Notes: generated by a model not told the origin, from the sequence alone. A DNA stretch of 64,000 nucleotides from Icerya purchasi (GCA_039619475.1 CM077115.1:550768826-550832825), one strand, 5' to 3'; shown: positions 47,885 through 60,743, counted from the first letter of the stretch. Numbers and translations: made by a program.

Positions 47885-49394
47885 GTAAGTTTCTATCTTT
47901 TTTCATTTACTGTTAATAGTTTTAATTTCTTTAAGTGTTTTGTAATGTTACGTAACTTTGTTTTATTTAGGTTTTTTAAATAGAAATTTGATTCAGGTTA
48001 TTTTATTCGGCTACCTAATTATTTTAAAATTACGTTACTTATTGTTTCAATTGATCCGTACTATGTTTGTGTGTCTTTGAACATGTACGTCGTTTATATA
48101 AATTTTTTCCCATTTGGGTGTATACCTGTAGTAACAACTGAAAATTGAATTAATTTTTTAGCTACAAACAAAATTACATAAAATATTTAAAAGACGCGGT
48201 CTAAAAATGCACGATGAAGACAAATAATAAATAATTCGTTCAATCATTTTGGGGTACTAGTGTTCGCCCGTTGGTCGAAATTCGACCATAATTATTATTA
48301 AAAATTTGAGGAAAACATGTGAATTTGCATATTTCCAAAATTTTTCTTTTCTACTCTTATACATTCGTTCATTGTTTGTATGTCTGGTAACATACAGTTT
48401 TATATGTACTTACCTTACAAAACAGTTCAGTACCGTTATAATCGAATAAAAATCAAATTCAATAACACTAAATCAAATCACAATTTTAAAAAATCCTCAT
48501 TTATTGATATTAAATGACACCTTAAAATTTAGTACACTGTAAAAAAAACCAATAATTATGATTGTTAAGAAAAATTAAAACATTTCAATAACAGATTTAC
48601 TGGTTACAGCGATCCTTTTTTAATTTTTTGTATTAACTTTTTATTTAAATAAAAAAAAAGTAACTGTTTCCAAATTTTTTTTACTGATAACACTAAAGAT
48701 CGTTAATAGCTACTAAATAAAAAAAAAAGAAAAAATAATCGGTTAATAAACACAGGTGAAAAAGGTACTGAGCTGTTTTGTCTCTGCATATTTATATATA
48801 GATTTTATATTTATGCTTTTTGAAGTTAAATTTCTCGACATCCTCTTACACGCTGACAGTTACGAATCTTGTGTAATGCGTTTTCGCTGCACGATATTAT
48901 ATGACTTATAATATACGCAAAATACAAAATACAAAATATTTGTAAGATCATGTGAGACCATTTTGTTTAATCGAAATCTAAGTAATTAATTTTCATGACC
49001 TTGATTGTTTTTCATAGTATGTAATATTTTATAGAAATAAATACAACCAACAAATGAACTTCGGGGAAAAGGTTTTATAATTGCTCTCAAAAGAAAAACA
49101 AAATTTAAAGACATATTATCTATAACTTTTTTTTATTAAAATATCGAAAAATTTCGGGAAAAAAATTTACTCTGGAAAAAAACGAGAATTCATCTTTACT
49201 TTTTTGTACTTTTAAACATTTTGAATACCTGGAGGAGACGTTTTTACAAATCGCCGATTTAAGCAAAATCATATAATATATTTAATTTTATAGTGTTTAT
49301 AATTTGATTATTTCGCACGATTACAGATTATTCTTAACATTACCGTTTTCCGTGTTATGCTTGTGTTTACAAGCGTGTACGTTATTTTATACAG
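47885..49394. other. Possible intron; no other features
   Basis: AT-rich. A small palindrome GGTCGAAATTCGACC lies at 48,273-48,287. Confidence 0.35.
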
Positions 49395-49426
49395 ATACTT
49401 TCCACCGATCCAGCTGTTAGGGGAAG
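49395..49426 (+). CDS. Candidate host exon B (32-nt micro-exon)
   Basis: Bounded by TTATTTTATACAG and by GGAAG|GTAAGTT, a near-consensus donor. In phase 0 it reads ILSTDPAVRG plus two bases (AG). Combined with the exon A reading, the junction is ARE|ILST. Confidence 0.35.
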
Positions 49427-50216
49427 GTAAGTTATGTATTTCATTTAATTAATAATACTGTTTAACTTTATTTAATTTTGTTGTTTATTAATTTGATTGT
49501 ATTATAATTTCTTTTTTTAATTTGTTTAATTACCATTTTTATATAAATCGACGTGGTTTATGTTTTAATTATAAAACAGTATTTTAGGTAATTTTTCAAT
49601 GTAATGTAGGAATGAGAATATATTCATTGTTTCAATGACTTCTAAAAATGTTTCCGCATATTAAACATTTTTTAAAGCACAAAAAAGTAGAGTGTAAATT
49701 TTTTCTTATCCGGAGCATGATAAAAAAATTGTATACCTCGTTTATACATTGCCAAGATCGAATAAAAGTTTTACGCTTAGAATGCAGCTAAATTCGTATT
49801 AATTTGTCATTTTTCGTATTTTTTTTGCTAGAGTAAGTAATTATAAAATCTTATTTCTGTAGTTTATTTATATACTATATCAGGGGACGAACCAGAGAGA
49901 TTATAATTACGTAATATTTTATACGGTAGACAGTAAATTTGAGAAATACCTTGTTTCATAAAGAAAATCAAACAGCGACCTCTTTAGAAATTTAAAAATG
50001 TTTTAAGAATACATAACTATTACAGTTTTTGTTTTATTTTTAGGTGAAAAATAAAACGAAACTATAAAATTGTAGCTAAAATGGTAGTTTAGAATTTGAA
50101 TAGTAATTTACTAGGAAAAATAGAGGGATAGTATTTTTTGTTAGACTTTAATTCTTTTTTATTTTTATTAGTAATCCGATCCGAATTGTTTATCCCTTAG
50201 GAAGTAAAACAGATAA

Positions 50217-50247
<31 letters not shown>

Positions 50248-50421
50248 TTCATTGAACTATTTTTAATTAAAATTGCAAAATAAAAAATAAATAAAAAGAA
50301 AAAGATCGACGACGGTTGCATTTAAAACAGAATAAAAACGTAACATTAATACTTTTAATAGAAAACAGTATTAAATATTAATTAAATCCATAGGTAATTT
50401 ATATAAATTTTTTATAGTATA
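49427..50421. other. AT-rich spacer, (TA)n at 50,219-50,248
   Basis: A short TA microsatellite; otherwise nothing recognised before the TIR element. Confidence 0.4.
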
Positions 50422-51738
50422 GGGGAAGATCGGGACCCTTCGTACGTGGAGCACATTCGTACGGCAGTAATAAAACACAAACGGAAAGTGGTGTGAACGT
50501 GCCTTTGCATGTGCGCGTAAGTGAAGTAGTCGTCATGATGTCAATGTAGTTTCGCGCCATTTGTACCAATGAGAATGAAGTGACAGGCGACATCGCATTT
50601 TCGCGCCATTTGCATCAGCGAGAATGAAATGGCATTTTCGCGTTTGGTAAGTAATTTTTTCATCAATGTTTTTGGTTATATTTACACTAGTTGTGTTAAG
50701 TTTTTCTATGTAGTATTTTTTCAGTAACTAGTAAATATCCTTCAGAAATGTTTTTAATAATCAATTTATTCAGTTTGCATACTAATATGAAAAAAAGGTT
50801 ATATTCAATTTTATTCGGACAGAACCAGGAGGGGAATATTCGTATACGCGTATAATTATGTAATTTTAGTGTTCAATAATGTCTATATTACCTTGTTGTT
50901 AAACGGAAATCTATTTCTAGTGGTAGTCTGCGGCAAAGATATGATTCACATCTTAATTTTAGGTACTTTGTTATTAAGTAGAATTAATAGTTTATGAATA
51001 AGCATGAGTCGTTTATTTTTTTCAAAGAATTTTTAATTTTTGTTGACTAAAAAATAAGTCATTTAATTTTTGATATGTTGTGTCCCAAAGAAACAAAAAA
51101 TTTCAAAAATATAATTAATCTCTTAATTTTAGTTACTTTAAATTAAATAAAATTAATTGTTTATGAATAGGCACAAATCGTTTATTTTTTAAAAGATGTT
51201 TTAATTTTTGTTGACAAGAAGAGAAGTCATTTAAGTTGTATTATGTCCCAAGGGCACAAATAATTGCAAAAATATAATTTATCTCTTAATTTTAGTTACT
51301 TTCTTATTAAGTAAAATCAATAGTTTATGAATAAGCACAAATCGTTTATTTTTCTCAAAGAAGTTTTAATTTTTGTTGACTAAAAAAGAAGTCTTTTAAT
51401 TTTTGTTAGTTTTATGTGCTTATTTTTATTGCTAAATAAAAGATTTTTGATTCTATTTTGCAGTTTTAATTGCTTGTATGAAACTACCCTACTGCGTCTT
51501 AAGGTGTCCCTTATATTGTATGAAAGTACCCCACATGTGGGGAAGATTCGTACGAATTCCAAATTGAACTTAAGTTACTATTATGCAATAAATACAAGAT
51601 ATAATCAGCTGCCAATTTTTTATATTGATTTCAATAAATATACTGTTGCTAGATGTAATCAGTTAAATTTTCAATGAATAAGTCGAAACAAAAAAAAAAT
51701 AAAATGTAAAAAGAATACGAAGGGTCCCGACCTTCCCC
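50422..51738. mobile_element. 1.3-kb TIR element with internal tandem repeats
   Basis: A 23-bp terminal repeat beginning GGGGAAGATCGGGACCCTTC returns inverted at 51,716-51,738 with one mismatch. TATA (50,418-50,421 and 51,739-51,742) flanks it on both sides, so a TA or TATA target duplication. A partial internal copy, GGGGAAGATTCGTACG, lies at 51,539-51,554. A pair of GCGCCATTTG-based repeats lies at about 50,550-50,630. No transposase is recognisable, so it is non-autonomous. TA targeting would fit a Tc1/mariner-like or related donor. Confidence 0.7.
50951..51412. repeat. Tandem repeat, about 165-bp unit, nearly 3 copies
   Basis: Units start with TCTTAATTTTAG at 50,951, 51,121 and 51,284. 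Each contains TTTATGAATA.GCA and TTTTAATTTTTGTTGAC. The third copy is shortened. They lie wholly inside the TIR element. Confidence 0.8.
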
Positions 51739-51742
51739 TATA

Positions 51743-52968
51743 TTAAGTTTTTCTGTTGTAAAAAAAATTTTCATCGAGAATTTGGTTCTTTTGGGGGGAA
51801 ATGTGGGCTGCCACTGATTGTATTGACTCTTATAATGTATATACCATGAAATTAGTCACGAGCATGGCAATTAATTATTGATATATTCTTCTTCCTATTT
51901 CGATTAAACAAAATGGTGTGGTACATGATTTTACGAGTATTTTGTAATATATTTTACATATAAGTTATATAATATCGTGCAGCGAAGACTCATTACAAGA
52001 ATTCGTGAAATTTGGAATATTTTTTATTTTAATTTTAAAATAATTTAACTTAAAGAAACATATCTTCATCGTATGTTTTAGGTCATACTTTTTGAATATT
52101 GTTTTCTGTTTACGAGTTAAATAATTAATTTAACTTTCAGCTGTAATTATATTTTGTAGTTTCAACACACTTTTATCAATATGTGATGGTAAAATTTCCA
52201 ATTGCTTCAATTGTCGCAATATTAAATAAGATATTTTTGGAAATATACGCAATAATATAAACAAAAAATTTGATTAAAAAATTTCTTAATTTTTAATATT
52301 TGTTTATTCACAATGTTCCCGATTAACAACATGAACTTATAGAGAAAATAAAGATCTAATGGACATTTGAAAATGTAAAAAGAAAAAAGTTCATAAAAAT
52401 GTTTTTAGCCCCATTTACAATATACCCGATTATTTAATATACGTGCATGAAATTTTAACCGCTTCTTCTTAAAATTAAGATTTTTTAATATGCTCTTTTT
52501 ATTAAATCAAAAGAATTGTATTTTATTCTTCCTATTGAAATTTAAATAGTCTTTTATGCCGTAAATGCAGCCAATATAAATCCTTTACCGAGTTTATAAT
52601 TTTTTAAAATTCTTTACATTTTAGCATTTTCAAGTTAAATCAAATAACCATACTATCGTGTAACAAAGAAAATATTAAGAGTTCGCTTGCTTTATTTTTG
52701 ATAATGTTTATCGAAACTTGTTTTAATTTTTTCGCATTAAAATTAAATGAAATTTTCCAATTAAGATCTTAGTTGATTCGAGAATATGTAAAATTCTAAT
52801 ATACGACTTTGTCATAGAATATTTCAATATATTATATCGTAGGAGCACGTTCGTAAAAATCTAGAAAAGCAAATTGAAATTTTTTTCTCAAAAATTGAAT
52901 AAAACGTTGTTTTCAAACCGGTGATATTCAGTGTTAATTTTTTTTTCCTTTTCCTCCGTCGCACCTAG
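51743..52968. other. AT-rich stretch, no recognised features
   Basis: Possible intron if the candidate exons are real. Confidence 0.35.
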
Positions 52969-53042
52969 ATCTGAATATTATTCTTTCTTAGTGCAATCTA
53001 CAGCAAATATATATGATGAAATGACAACGGACAATTTTTCCA
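52969..53042 (+). CDS. Candidate host exon C
   Basis: After a pyrimidine-rich tract and CACCTAG, the segment reads, with one leading base, SEYYSFLVQSTANIYDEMTT, then DNFS, open for 24 codons. The leading A completes the codon started by the AG of candidate exon B (AGA, Arg), so phases agree. The right border is uncertain: a weak GTAGGT lies exactly at the start of the duplicated block. Confidence 0.3.
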
Positions 53043-53382
53043 GTAGGTCGGTTTTACTTTACTATTATACATATTTACTAAGGGGGCCTGTGACTAATCG
53101 TGAGGGCGGGGTCCCCCGATAAAATGGTAAAATGTGCAAACAGACAAGCAAAAAAAAACTTACTGCTTACGTATGAAGGATGAATAAAATTAAAATTATC
53201 CTCTCTTAAAAAAAATCAACTTTCTTACCCCTACAAACTGAATACTACATAAATTGAATGCCTAATTAATATTTGTAATTTTTTATTAACAATATTGTTT
53301 TCTTTTTCTACAAAAAAATATTTATATACATATAAATTAAATATTGAAGGTAGCAAAAAAATAATCGGTTTTTTAATAAAAA

Positions 53383-54180
53383 TTGAAGTGGCTCACTTAC
53401 GTTTTTGTTCTGTGTTTTTAGCCCTCAGGGATGCCAACCACAAGGTCCTAATGAATTCGTGGGTTTAATTTTAATTTATTAATTACGACTGTACTTATTA
53501 ATTTACACTGTGAGTTTTTAGAATATATTGATTTTATCCTACAATTATTTATCTGAACCGGCCGACCGTTTTAAAAGAAACATGAATTTTTATATATTAC
53601 GAATATGTCAAAATTATGATTAATAAAAAAATAACGTATGATACATAGCTCGGTTTTATGCTGGGTGGTGCGATCTCTATCACTGCGGCGTTCCGAGGTT
53701 CCTCTAAATTAATTTATTGATAACGGATTGTTCGCGATTGAATCGGACATTTTTAAAACTTTCGGCCGTAACTTTGGTGAGACAACGTTAAACACGACGA
53801 CTACACACGTTAAAAAACTTCGAACGGCGTCAGTTTAATTTGTGACAAAAAATAAATTTCTTCCTTTCGAATCGGTTGATGATCATCCCCAACAACAACT
53901 CGATATCCAAACTACGACTGACTTCTTTTATTTTTTCTACCGCGACCACGACCCGACACATAACCTAATTCGTCCATCCACCGGCAGCTCCTCGAGCGCT
54001 GCATGTCATTTTCGTTACGTCAGATGTGACGTAACATCACGCCGTACATCGACCCCAGCCATTCGCCGAACTACACACACATTTGCACTCACAATCATTC
54101 ACGCCGTAAACTCTACGTTAATTATTAATTTATTAATTTTTTATTTTATTTTTATTTACATGTAATGTACACATTACAAA
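53383..54180. mobile_element. 0.8-kb segment present only in copy 1
   Basis: It begins TTGAAGTGGCTCAC, ends GTACACATTACAA, and is flanked by ATAAAAA on both sides. In copy 2 the site reads AATAAAAATAAAAAC without it. An insertion into copy 1 with a short target duplication explains this better than a deletion, but I cannot exclude the latter. No coding domain recognised; the frame at 53,842-54,165 is unassigned. Confidence 0.5.
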
Positions 54181-54539
54181 ATAAAAACTTTATTTATAAT
54201 GCATTATCTATGGCGGCAGTTGCGTTGCACCGGTATTGTCGCTGCAGCGGTTTTCAGGCGAATTATGATACGCTCATGCGATGTTTTTGATCATGTTTTA
54301 AAATCCATAATTGTTTATGTGCTCAGAAAAAAAAGTGAACGAAACGCACACATTATGATTTATTAAATTTTTCGAAATACCAATCGTTGTTCTACTAAAG
54401 CCTTCTTAATCGGATTAAGAATTAACTGTTCGCTTCTCCCCGCTACGCGCGTTCGTTTCTTTTTATCTCCTTCTCCTTACCACCGCCACCGCTCCGCTAC
54501 ACTGATTCTGCTTTTAAACGCGACGCAAACCATGTTTCT

Positions 54540-54755
54540 TTTGCATTTTCGGCTTTTGTTAGCCGAACGTTCCTTTTTGAATTCGAAAACCTTGGCTCTT
54601 GGCCTTCTAGCCCCTTACAGTTCTTCTTTTGTCCTTTCAGTAATTCCCTTACTTCAATCCTTCATTCTCTCCATCTCCTTTCGCCTCAGAATCTAATTCC
54701 CTGGCATAATACATCGAGTGGTTGGATCAAAACTAAGGAAGAAACTAAAAAAAAA
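54540..54755 (+). mobile_element. LINE 3'-end-like stretch inside duplication copy 1
   Basis: AAAACCTTGGCTCTTGGCCT, CTCCATCTCCTTTCGCCTCA, AGAATCTAA and a poly(A) run at 54,748 match the LINE 3' ends listed at 8.0, 34.6 and (antisense) 10.7 kb. Its duplicate is at 62,575-62,790. It must predate the duplication. Confidence 0.5.
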
Positions 54756-55965
54756 AAATTAATGTTTTTTTATTCTCATATCAACAGGTTGCTTATTGAT
54801 GTTGGGATGTACTTACAGAATTCTATACTAGATCCGATTGTGCGGAAATGTAAATTTCACAGTTTCGACGATGAAGAAATGGACTTTCGATATATGATCT
54901 CGGAATCTACTACAATTAGACATTCGTTTCCGTGTACGTTTTTCGTGATTTATCGGGTCGTTCGAAAATACTCGGTGAAACGTGGAGCACTTTAGTGAAA
55001 TGAATTTTCAGCTATAATCTGAATGAACATCCATCGCATCGCAGCGCAGCGCACCGTATCATTTGTAAGTCATCAGCTTTTTCCAGGTATGTACTTTTAC
55101 GTTATAAAATACACACAACACACTGCAGAGCGAGTCTGTATGATTTTGTACCCGCTTTTTAGTAAACCAAGCGGTGGAGGGGACTGTTTTTAATGAATTT
55201 GACTGAATTATTGGGTAGGAGGAGGGCGGTATGACAATAATTTCATGATTAATGACGCGACAGATTGAGATTAAAATTGGAATTGTGATCGGACATGACG
55301 GTGCTCTGCAGTTACTAACAGTTTATTTTTCAGCTTTTCATGCAACAGGGCGAAGTTTAAGTGCTTCGCGTTTCATATCGCGTCGCATCGTATCTCGCTA
55401 CTAGTGCATTTTCTTGTGCGGTCGTGCGGCAATTGCAGGTAATTATGTTGCAGACATCGTCGGTAAGTGATTGCACAACTACTTAGCATGATTTGTGTCG
55501 GGTATGGGGGCAGTAGAACATCGCCTTCAATTGTTCGATTTTTTCCATTTTATCGATAGTTACCAATGCATTCATGAAATTTCAAATTTCTTGAATTAAA
55601 ACTATAAATTCCGAGTCTTAACAAATTTAAAATCTTGAAAAACAAGTTTTATTTATTTCTTTTTTTTTTGGAGCTTTATAGCTAAAAATTTATATCAGAT
55701 TCGAAACGTACATCTCAATTTATAAATGCATAGATTTTTAAATTCAAAAACAACATTCAATCTTTATGCTTTAGTTTCAAGATTTTTTTACATATTTCTG
55801 AATAATTTTTGCATACTTGATATAGAGTTATTTTATAAATTGTGTTCTATCGCTTATTGCTCCAAATTTCACGAACTGTTACATATTTGTCGTTGAAATT
55901 TTACTTCATAAATACAAATTTTCGAAACTTTTTGATTTCTCCAAAACCATCTTTGTCACTTTATG

Positions 55966-57199
55966 CATGCTTTCGATGTTCTACTGTGTAACGAGAGTCA
56001 CTTAAGATTTTTATAAAATGTAGCTCACCGATAGGCGTGGAAATTAAGTTAATTGTACACACATGTTGTTTTCTTAATTTCAAATTAAGTTCTTATAATA
56101 TTTTTGGTGAATTAAAAAACAGTTCGATTGCAGCAAAAAAAAAAAACTTGAATGACACTCGTTTACATAATTTAAGCAAGTGATGGTTTTCAGGTTTCAA
56201 TTTGCAGAATTACTTGTGCAATATAAAGAGCTCGATCTCTCGTTCAAAATTTCTTACGATTTCTCGATCGAAAATTTCTGTTTATAAATATAAAGTGTTT
56301 CGTGTAAAAGAAGATGCCTTAAATCCACTCGTTATATGATTTACATAAAAAAATAAAACAGTTCAGATTATAATATTTATTAATAATAAAACGTACAAAG
56401 ATGATTTTTGAATAATTTATAAAAAAAAAAGATAAACGCGCCAAAATAATACAACAAAATAAAATTAGTCTTTCATTGAATTCTTTATTCGCAAAATTTC
56501 TTTTTAAAAATTGTGCTGAATATTTTCCATACTTCTAAGTTTAATTTTGTTCCTATTTTTCTGAAACATTAAAAATGACTCATTACTCGTGAGAAGATTT
56601 CAAAGTAAAATAAAAAGTTACTCATTTCCCTGGTACTGCGGAAAATATTAAAATTTTTAAAACCGATTACAAAAAAGAAATATATAAAATAAAAAGAAAA
56701 ACTGATACTATCCTCTAGATCGTTTTAAGGGCTCTTTATTGCGGAAGTAATATCATCATCGGCAGTAAAGTAGAAAAAAGAAGAAATCAGATGAAGGTAC
56801 GTACAAATATTTAATTAATATTGAACGGAAAAAAATTTAAAAAGATTATTGGTTTCACGATTGAATTTTAGTAAATTAATTCGGTTTGGGCAGTAATTTC
56901 TCAGCCTTATTATGAGGAGGGATTTTGTGAGCGCACATGAGAGTGAAAATGAGCCCGACCGAATACAAAATTTCGGTTAGTCCGGAAGGACTTTATGTCT
57001 CGCTTTATTAATGTATGAAAGTAAAATATTACGAAATTTTAATAGGTTAGTTAATAAGGTCAGCAGAAGTAATTTACGACGAACGTCGTTAAAAACTAAA
57101 TAAGAAATATTCGGAATTCGAATACGAATTTAATCATAACGTACCTTTATATAAAATGTTAGCCTAGAAGAAAACCGCGATAGGGGCATAAAAGATATA
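55966..57199. other. AT-rich stretch, no recognised features
   Basis: Possibly the continuation of the duplicated block, which cannot be tested here because copy 2 runs out. Confidence 0.35.
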
Positions 57200-58060
57200 A
57201 CCGATTTGTAGTTGATACGGGGAGGGCTTTCATTTTTATTAAGAATTTGTCTCAGGAGTACAAAAAAAAAAAAGTAATCAGCTTCTGTAGCATTTCAACG
57301 CGGCGAAATCACCTGTAAGCTGCATTTTTTTCATCGACGATTCAACGAATAGCCGTTCAACGCTCCGAATTACCACAGAATACTCGTAATTAAATTTAGA
57401 ATTCGTATCTAATTTTATCTGTATTCCTCGATAGTATAAGTAAAAAACCGAGCGTAAAAAATAAATGATTAGGGGCATAACTGGCGTATGAAATTATTTA
57501 GCCTATTTTATTTTCTTAGGTAGGAGTAGGCTTTTTTGTTTTAGTTAATTTGTTTCAGGAGCTGCGAAAACATTAGCAGCATCACAGCAACGAAGCAGTT
57601 CATCACACCAACGCTTCAGGATCATCTGTTAACTGCAGCTTATTTCATCAACGATTCAGCGAATAGCCGTTCATCGCTCCGAATTACCACAGAATACTCG
57701 TAATTAAATTTAGATTTCGTATCTAATTGTATCTGTATTCCTGGATAATATAAGTAAAAACGAGCGTAATAAATAAATGATTAGGGGCATAATTCGTGTA
57801 TGAAATTATTTAGCCTATTTTATTTTCTTAGGTAGGGAGTAGGTTTTTTGTTTGTTATTTCAGGTGTCGCACTAACATCAGTAGCGTCTCAGCAATGAAG
57901 CAGTTCATCATACCAACGTTTCAGGATCATCTCTAAACTGCAGCTTTTTTCATCGACGATTCAGCGAGTAGCCGTTCAACGCTCCAACTTGTTCCAGATA
58001 GAAGATGAAATATTCGTAATTAAATGTAGAATCAGTACCTCCTCATGAATGTATTCCCTA
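57200..58060. repeat. Tandem array, about 310-bp unit, about 3 copies
   Basis: The shared core ATTCAnCGAnTAGCCGTTCA occurs near 57,340, 57,650 and 57,960, and TTAGGTAGGAGTAGG-type blocks at 57,516 and 57,828 are 312 bp apart. Each unit has TTTCAG before a roughly 150-bp core and CTCGTAATTAAA or TTCGTAATTAAA after it, so the cores look like exons with splice-like ends. In unit 2 one frame is open across the core (ATKQFITPTLQDHLLTAAYF region); in unit 3 the matching frame has a stop after QDHL. A diverged edge of a further unit is visible to about 58,200. Confidence 0.75.
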
Positions 58061-59770
58061 TACTTCTTACATATGCTTATTTTATATCTGTCAAATATAT
58101 TTGTGCGAGCGAAGGAATTGATTAAAGACGTAGATGGGATAAAAACATTACATAATCTATTTTCAATTAGGTAGGGGGAGATTTATGAACATTTTTGTTG
58201 CCAATTTGAGTTAGATGCAGGGATGATAACTTTGAGTGGCCGTTTCCAGTAAAGAATTTACATTAGTAATGTTTTTGCAAGGACATACACGAATAGTAAT
58301 CACTGGCATCGTAGTGATTATTTCCTGGTCGTAGTTAATTATTAAATATTTTCCTTTGCAGGTAGTGTAAAAGTGAATCATTTAATGCAGACAGGTAACA
58401 GAAAGTAATTTTTTTGATGTCACGAGGAAAACTAGACGATACTAATCGTTTATATAAACTTTGTAGTTTGCTTTTAATTTTTCATCGCAGTAATTTTTGT
58501 TTTTGCTATTCACCATAGTTGAGTATTTTTTTCGGTAAAGAGAGAGATAAATGACGACTACAACCGCTTTCAGATTTCTTCTTCTTAATTATTTCATATT
58601 TCAGCGCTTCATTCTGTAAATAATCATTTCTTCAACGGCAATCGGTAATCAGTTTCTATGATTATGGACATTTTTTATTGTTATCCTTTCTACAATCTAG
58701 TTAGAATAAAACTCATGTGTGGAATACATATTTAAGATTTAGTGAATTTAGTCATCTATGAAACTTCTTCGGTAGTTTTCGTTAATTTAATGGTTTCGAA
58801 TTTACGCATCCAAGAAAACTGAGATATAACTTCAACACATGTCTAGAAATACCATAGACCACTATTCTCGCTGACTGCCCTCTTTCGATCTGCTTTGCTT
58901 TTTCATCGGAGGGTTACATTTTCATTTAATTTAGACTTTCAATTAAATAACTTCAACCTGTTACGGAGATTTAGTATTATAATGTGTCGTTGCCTTTACA
59001 TTTTCCACGACTTGTAATCTACCGTTGTTTGGATTCAGATGTCATTTACATTAATGGTATCACAAATGTCTTTCAATTCCTCATTTACATTACGTTTATA
59101 TTTCACTCAATTCCAAATATATTTTCTATGATTTCATTTTAACGTTTTTATGTCTTTGTTTGCCAGCTATTATTTTCATTTTCCAATATTAGATTTCATG
59201 GCGTGTTTCAGATATTGAATCCTTTTTCGAAGCAATATCACAAGACTGACTATTCGTTCTTGTTTTTGTTGTTCTTATTTTTTTATAGCTATTTTTCTAA
59301 TGGTAATGACATATTTTATTTCGCATCATTCTTTTTTGATTTCGTTCATTCTGTTATAAACTTTGTTCTGATCTTTTGCTCGTTCTCTGTTTCTCCGGTG
59401 ACTGCGTTAGTTGAAATAATTTACCCGATTTCTTATACTACGTTCTATTTTATTAAGTCCCATAATTAGCCGAAAGTTACCTCTCACGTTTTAAAAATTT
59501 TCTTAATTGGCTTGTACAATATGTTGTTATCGGTACTACCACCATTCATTATAGCTCTTTAAATCCAGTTATTTCCGGTAATCCCATTTTATTTAGTGTT
59601 ATAAAAGTAATCACCTTCCGCTCATTTCGCTCAGTGTAGTTGCATTTTAGAAATATCCCAATTTTACAGTTAATCACAGTTTTTTGATAAACCTATATTT
59701 TTTCATCAGTCCTATCGTTATTACATTCCATTTTTACTAAATCAACCGCTTCTACATTCAATGATTTCGG
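58061..59770. other. AT-rich stretch, no recognised features
   Basis: A hydrophobic frame at 59,203-59,469 comes from T-rich DNA and is not supported. Confidence 0.35.
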
Positions 59771-59958
59771 TTCTATCCATAATAAATTCCGTTTTTCAGG
59801 CGCTCTATATTAACTTTTCATGATTATCGGTTTTCTAATATTTTCACTGTTCCGATTATTTCGTTTCTATCCATAATAAATTCCATTTTTCAGGCGCTCT
59901 ATATTTAATTTTCATGATTGTAGGTTCTCTAATATTTTCACTGATTTTTCATATTTCC
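59771..59958. repeat. Tandem duplication, 94-bp unit, two copies
   Basis: TTCTATCCATAATAAATTCC begins both copies (59,771 and 59,865). The units also share TTTTTCAGGCGCTCTATATT and CTAATATTTTCACTG. Confidence 0.85.
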
Positions 59959-60710
59959 AAAATATTTAGAGAATTCTTCCTTACTTTCTATTGTTTAGTA
60001 ATAAATCTACTCTCGTAGATATTCGTCTCTTCATAAGAATTTCAGCAAATCATCTATATGTAAAATTCTAATCAGTTTTGGGTATGTATATTTTCGATTA
60101 TTTTATTTACACTTGTTATACATTCTTTTGTTTTGTTAGTTAAGAGCGTACTTGCTAACTACTGACTTGGTTGTGTACAAGTTTTTTGCTTCTATACGCG
60201 ATTTGTCACGAAGGAATCGCCAGCTCCATTTCTTCATTAGCTACTCAATCTGTTTCTAGAAATATACTTTATTATCGTTACTTAATTCGAGATTTACTTA
60301 AAATAATTCAAAAATATTACGATTCCAGTGGTTTCATTGATTTTTCATGCCAAAATGTTCTATCATAATTTGCTTTCTATTTCGTGTTACTTTTTTTCAA
60401 TCTATTTTTATGATTTTCATTGGAACTTCTGATGATTGGTACGTGCATTTCACAGTCGGCAGTTTGGCATTATTTTCTCGCAAGAAATATTAATTTATCG
60501 AATATTTGATTACTTTATATGCGTTGCTCATCATTTTTCATCACAATTTTTGTTACACTTTGCTCGCTTTTACATCCGCTGTCTCATGATTCATGTATAT
60601 TCTAAATTCGATTAGTTTAATTCCATTCGTTTATTACTGCGTATGGAATTTTCTTATAGCTCTTTCATATGTTTAAAATCTTTTCGTTAAACGTGTGTAA
60701 TTAAAAGGTA

Positions 60711-60743
<33 letters not shown>

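Larger units (their letters stand above)
53042..55965. repeat. Direct duplication, copy 1
   Basis: From AGTAGGTCGGTTTTACTTTA onward this matches 61,843-64,000 with only scattered differences. Copy 1 carries an extra segment (53,383-54,180). Matching resumes at ATAAAAACTTTATTTATAAT and continues to 55,965, where copy 2 is cut by the window end. The block contains a LINE 3'-end-like stretch (54,540-54,755) and splice-like CAG and GTAAGT motifs around 55,330-55,475. Confidence 0.9.

Noticed and set aside
55335..55438. Splice-bordered segment in the duplication as a coding exon
   Set aside because: Copy 2 has an extra base that shifts the only open frame, so coding conservation is not supported. 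A 5' UTR exon remains possible.
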